Assembly: GCA_034509755.1 (NCBI GenBank)
Contig: JAVYJV010000041.1
Coordinates: 372,001 to 436,000 of the forward strand
Direction of reading: 5' to 3'
Length of the DNA: 64,000 nucleotides
Source of the DNA: Anisodus tanguticus
Taxonomy: Eukaryota > Streptophyta > Magnoliopsida > Solanales > Solanaceae
The position numbers were made by a program, and so were the translations under genes. The notes below the pieces were generated by a model. The model was not told where the DNA came from and searched no databases. It saw nothing but the letters and a program-made list of their open reading frames with translations. Shown here one piece after another: positions 62,241 through 64,000 of the stretch (its first letter is position 1; every line of letters begins with the position of its first letter).

Positions 62241-63100
62241 ACTTTTTTTTGTATGTAAATAGTGTATAATTGTTATTTGAAAAAAGTTTCAAATTTTAAC
62301 TTTGTTGTTAACAAAAAATATTTTAAATAAAAATTAAAATACTTCTCAAATATTCTGTTAAACTTTTTTTTATTAACTAGGTGGATTATGTTTATAAACG
62401 TGAGTTCAATTTTTTTTTTTTGCTTACAAAACCTAAATTTAGATTTAATGAAATTTTTTGCAAAGTTAAATAAGAAAATCTTTTTTTTCTAATAAAAAAA
62501 ACTAGGTCTAGTTCAGTAAAGATTTTTTTTAGATAATTTTTTTTTTTAATTTTGTCATTTTGGAGCATGCTTTAGTTAAAAAGTTCAAAATATATAGAAT
62601 TGTTTATAGCGCCGAAGTTCGTAAAAAAAAAAAATTTGTTTTTAAAACAGTAAAGTTTAGTTTTTCGACATTAAAAGTTATTATTCGAAAATTTTTTTTT
62701 TGTTTTATTAATTTTTTAATTTTAAATTATTCATCTTTAAAATTATATGATTGACGTTATTAGTTTTTATCTCTGAAAACCGCTTAATTTTTTATTTCAG
62801 TCAATTTTTTTAGTAACAACTTTTTAATATTTATAACCAAAAATTATTTATAAAAATAAGTTTCGATAATAACAACAAAATATTTCTATGGTGTTTTCAA
62901 TTAAAGTTCATTTTGTGATTTTTAATTTAAAAAAGTTTTTTCTCATACTTTTTAAAAGATTATTTTTACAGAAGAAAATTTAATTTTATTCAAAAATCTT
63001 AAACACTTTTAGTTAATGAAAATTTTGATAAGTTTCAATAAACTTTTTAATTGTTATTTTTTAAACTTTAAATAAGTTAATTATAAATAAAGATGTTAAA
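62241..63100. other. Intergenic region Spire / ZDHHC
   Basis: It holds the Spire 3' UTR (putative AATAAA at 62327-62332, 87 nt past the stop) and the ZDHHC promoter. A 64-codon Lys/Phe-rich ORF at 62,560-62,754 has no recognisable domain and is treated as chance. No Cys-rich sequence that could be a missing Spire FYVE exon was found on the plus strand. Confidence 0.5.
62327..62332 (+). terminator. Putative poly(A) signal, Spire gene
   Basis: AATAAA 87 nt downstream of the Spire stop codon. Position fits, but the hexamer is frequent by chance here. Confidence 0.4.
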
Positions 63101-63819
63101 ATGGTAATTTTAACAAAAAAAAAAGTACATCCAGCTTCTCATGAAGAACAATTTTCTCAGGTGAATTCATTAAAAGATACTGAAAATGAAAAAAATTCAA
63201 AAAATGAAACAATTAGTAACTTAAATCATAAGCATAAAACTAATAAAGATAATACTGATACAAATGTTCAAAAATTTTGTGCCAAAAATTTTATGCAAAG
63301 TTTTTTTAAGAAAAATTTCAACAAATTGTCATTTAATCTTAAATGGCCAATAAATAAACATAAAAAAGTAGATTTAGCTCAAACACCTTATCGTAAAAAC
63401 GGATGGTCTCAACCTTTTCATTTATTACAAATTACAGCTTTTTTTGCTTTTTTTTTCATAACTGGGGTCTTATTTTTTTATTTTTTACCAAAAATTAAAT
63501 TAGAAAATGATAATTTAGTTACAATTATTTATGTTTTCTCAATCATACTTTTTTTTATACACACAATTCTACATTTAAGTATACTTTCAATTAACCCTGC
63601 TGATGATAATGTAATTGCTAAGCAACGAAAACTAATTAATCAACCACTCCCAGTATTTGATCGTACTAAACATAAACATGTTATTGAAAACCAATTTTGT
63701 TACATTTGTGAATGTCAAGTAAGTGCCCGATCTAAACATTGTTCTGCTTGTAATAAATGCATTTTTGAATTTGATCATCATTGTTCATATTTAAATTGTG
63801 TTGGTTCAAAAAATTATAG
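63101..63819 (+). CDS. ZDHHC1/11-like palmitoyltransferase, 5' part
   Basis: The first coding exon of a DHHC S-acyltransferase, ending in phase 2 at a good donor (TATAG|GTAAGT). The rest lies beyond the window. About 90 polar residues lead to PYRKNGWSQPFHLLQI, helix 1 (about 107-130), helix 2 (about 138-162), then SINPADDNVI, PLPVFDRTKHKHVIENQFC and the zinc-binding Cys-rich domain (CYICECQVSARSKHCSACNK, FDHHC). NGWSxPxHxLQ, NPADxNV and FDRTxHxHVI are typical of the ZDHHC1/ZDHHC11 group, whose human members sit in the ER/Golgi and have been tied to innate signalling. An oddity lies at the catalytic site. The usual DHHCxWxxNCVG is here DHHCSYLNCVG: one residue shorter between the catalytic Cys and the next Cys, and Trp replaced by Tyr. 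See findings. The paralogue cannot be fixed from this fragment. Confidence 0.88.
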
Positions 63820-64000
63820 GTAAGTTTTTTTAGTTTTATTAAATTGTTTGAAACAACAACAAAAAACTTAATTCAATTATCATATTAAAATATTTTATCA
63901 ATTTAAAATATTAATGCTTTTTTCGAATATTTTATTAAATTTCATTTAATTGAAAAAAATTTTGATACTTATCAATCAAATTGTTTTTATATGAAAAACA
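63820..64000 (+). other. Start of an intron in the ZDHHC gene
   Basis: From the GT at 63820 to the window edge the sequence is A/T-rich with stops in all plus-strand frames. No acceptor followed by recognisable DHHC-protein sequence (such as the expected LF continuation of the NYR block) is seen, so the intron is at least 181 nt, longer than most here. Confidence 0.7.

Noticed and set aside
62560..62754. 64-codon plus-strand ORF between Spire and ZDHHC
   Set aside because: Basic and Phe-rich with no Cys pattern; cannot be a FYVE or Spire-box exon and has no splice link to Spire.
1..64000. Search for transposase, reverse transcriptase, viral or bacterial genes
   Set aside because: No ORF carries such motifs, and the three intronless ORFs of note (TMEM242, ALG11 and the first ZDHHC exon) are ordinary animal genes with host composition.

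Overview
The window is nuclear DNA of an animal with an extremely AT-rich genome (by eye roughly 80% A+T or more outside exons). The evidence is spliced genes with short GT-AG introns (mostly 48-82 nt), animal-specific families (a Repo-type homeodomain factor, Spire, FAM151/menorin, an MRP-type ABCC transporter, a ZDHHC1/11-type palmitoyltransferase), no operons and no ribosome-binding sites. Proteins are rich in Asn, Lys and Ile, as expected from the base composition. A bilaterian invertebrate is likely because of the Repo-type homeobox. I cannot name the phylum from sequence alone. No rRNA, tRNA, CRISPR array, prophage or intact transposon was found.

Layout. 1-27,000 is a gene-poor desert of A/T-rich DNA. 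It holds degenerate 20-28 bp tandem repeats, one perfect 7-bp microsatellite, a few islands of higher sequence complexity and one candidate first exon of a secreted protein (about 11.8-12.0 kb, minus). 27,009-33,366 is compact: TMEM242 (-) and NEMF/Rqc2 (+) are head to head, and a Repo-like homeobox gene (-) converges on NEMF. 33.4-40.0 kb is a gene-free stretch upstream of the homeobox gene and probably holds its regulatory DNA and 5' UTR. 40,003-47,938 carries two multi-exon membrane transporter genes in tandem on the minus strand: an MFSD11/UNC93-like protein (6 exons) and a full-length MRP1-type ABC transporter (10 exons). 50,004-52,041 carries UBE2W (+) and ALG11 (-) tail to tail. 55,035-59,305 carries a PDZ-domain protein of unknown family (+) and a FAM151/menorin gene (-), also tail to tail. 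60,724-62,240 is a short Spire actin nucleator (+). The window ends inside the second visible part of a ZDHHC palmitoyltransferase (+).

The genes do not form one pathway; they are mostly housekeeping (ribosome quality control, ATP synthase assembly, N-glycosylation, N-terminal ubiquitination, efflux transport) mixed with developmental genes. Exon models were built by hand from splice sites, reading-frame phase and family conservation. Every internal junction given below keeps frame. The one exception is NEMF, which is broken by one base in a T homopolymer.

I found no convincing evidence for a wholly new biological system. The best leads are the altered domain make-up of Spire, a one-residue deletion in the DHHC motif, the NEMF frameshift, an excess of ETS-like ACCGGAAGT sites in AT-rich DNA, and an unexplained complex island next to a G-free pyrimidine tract upstream of the homeobox gene.
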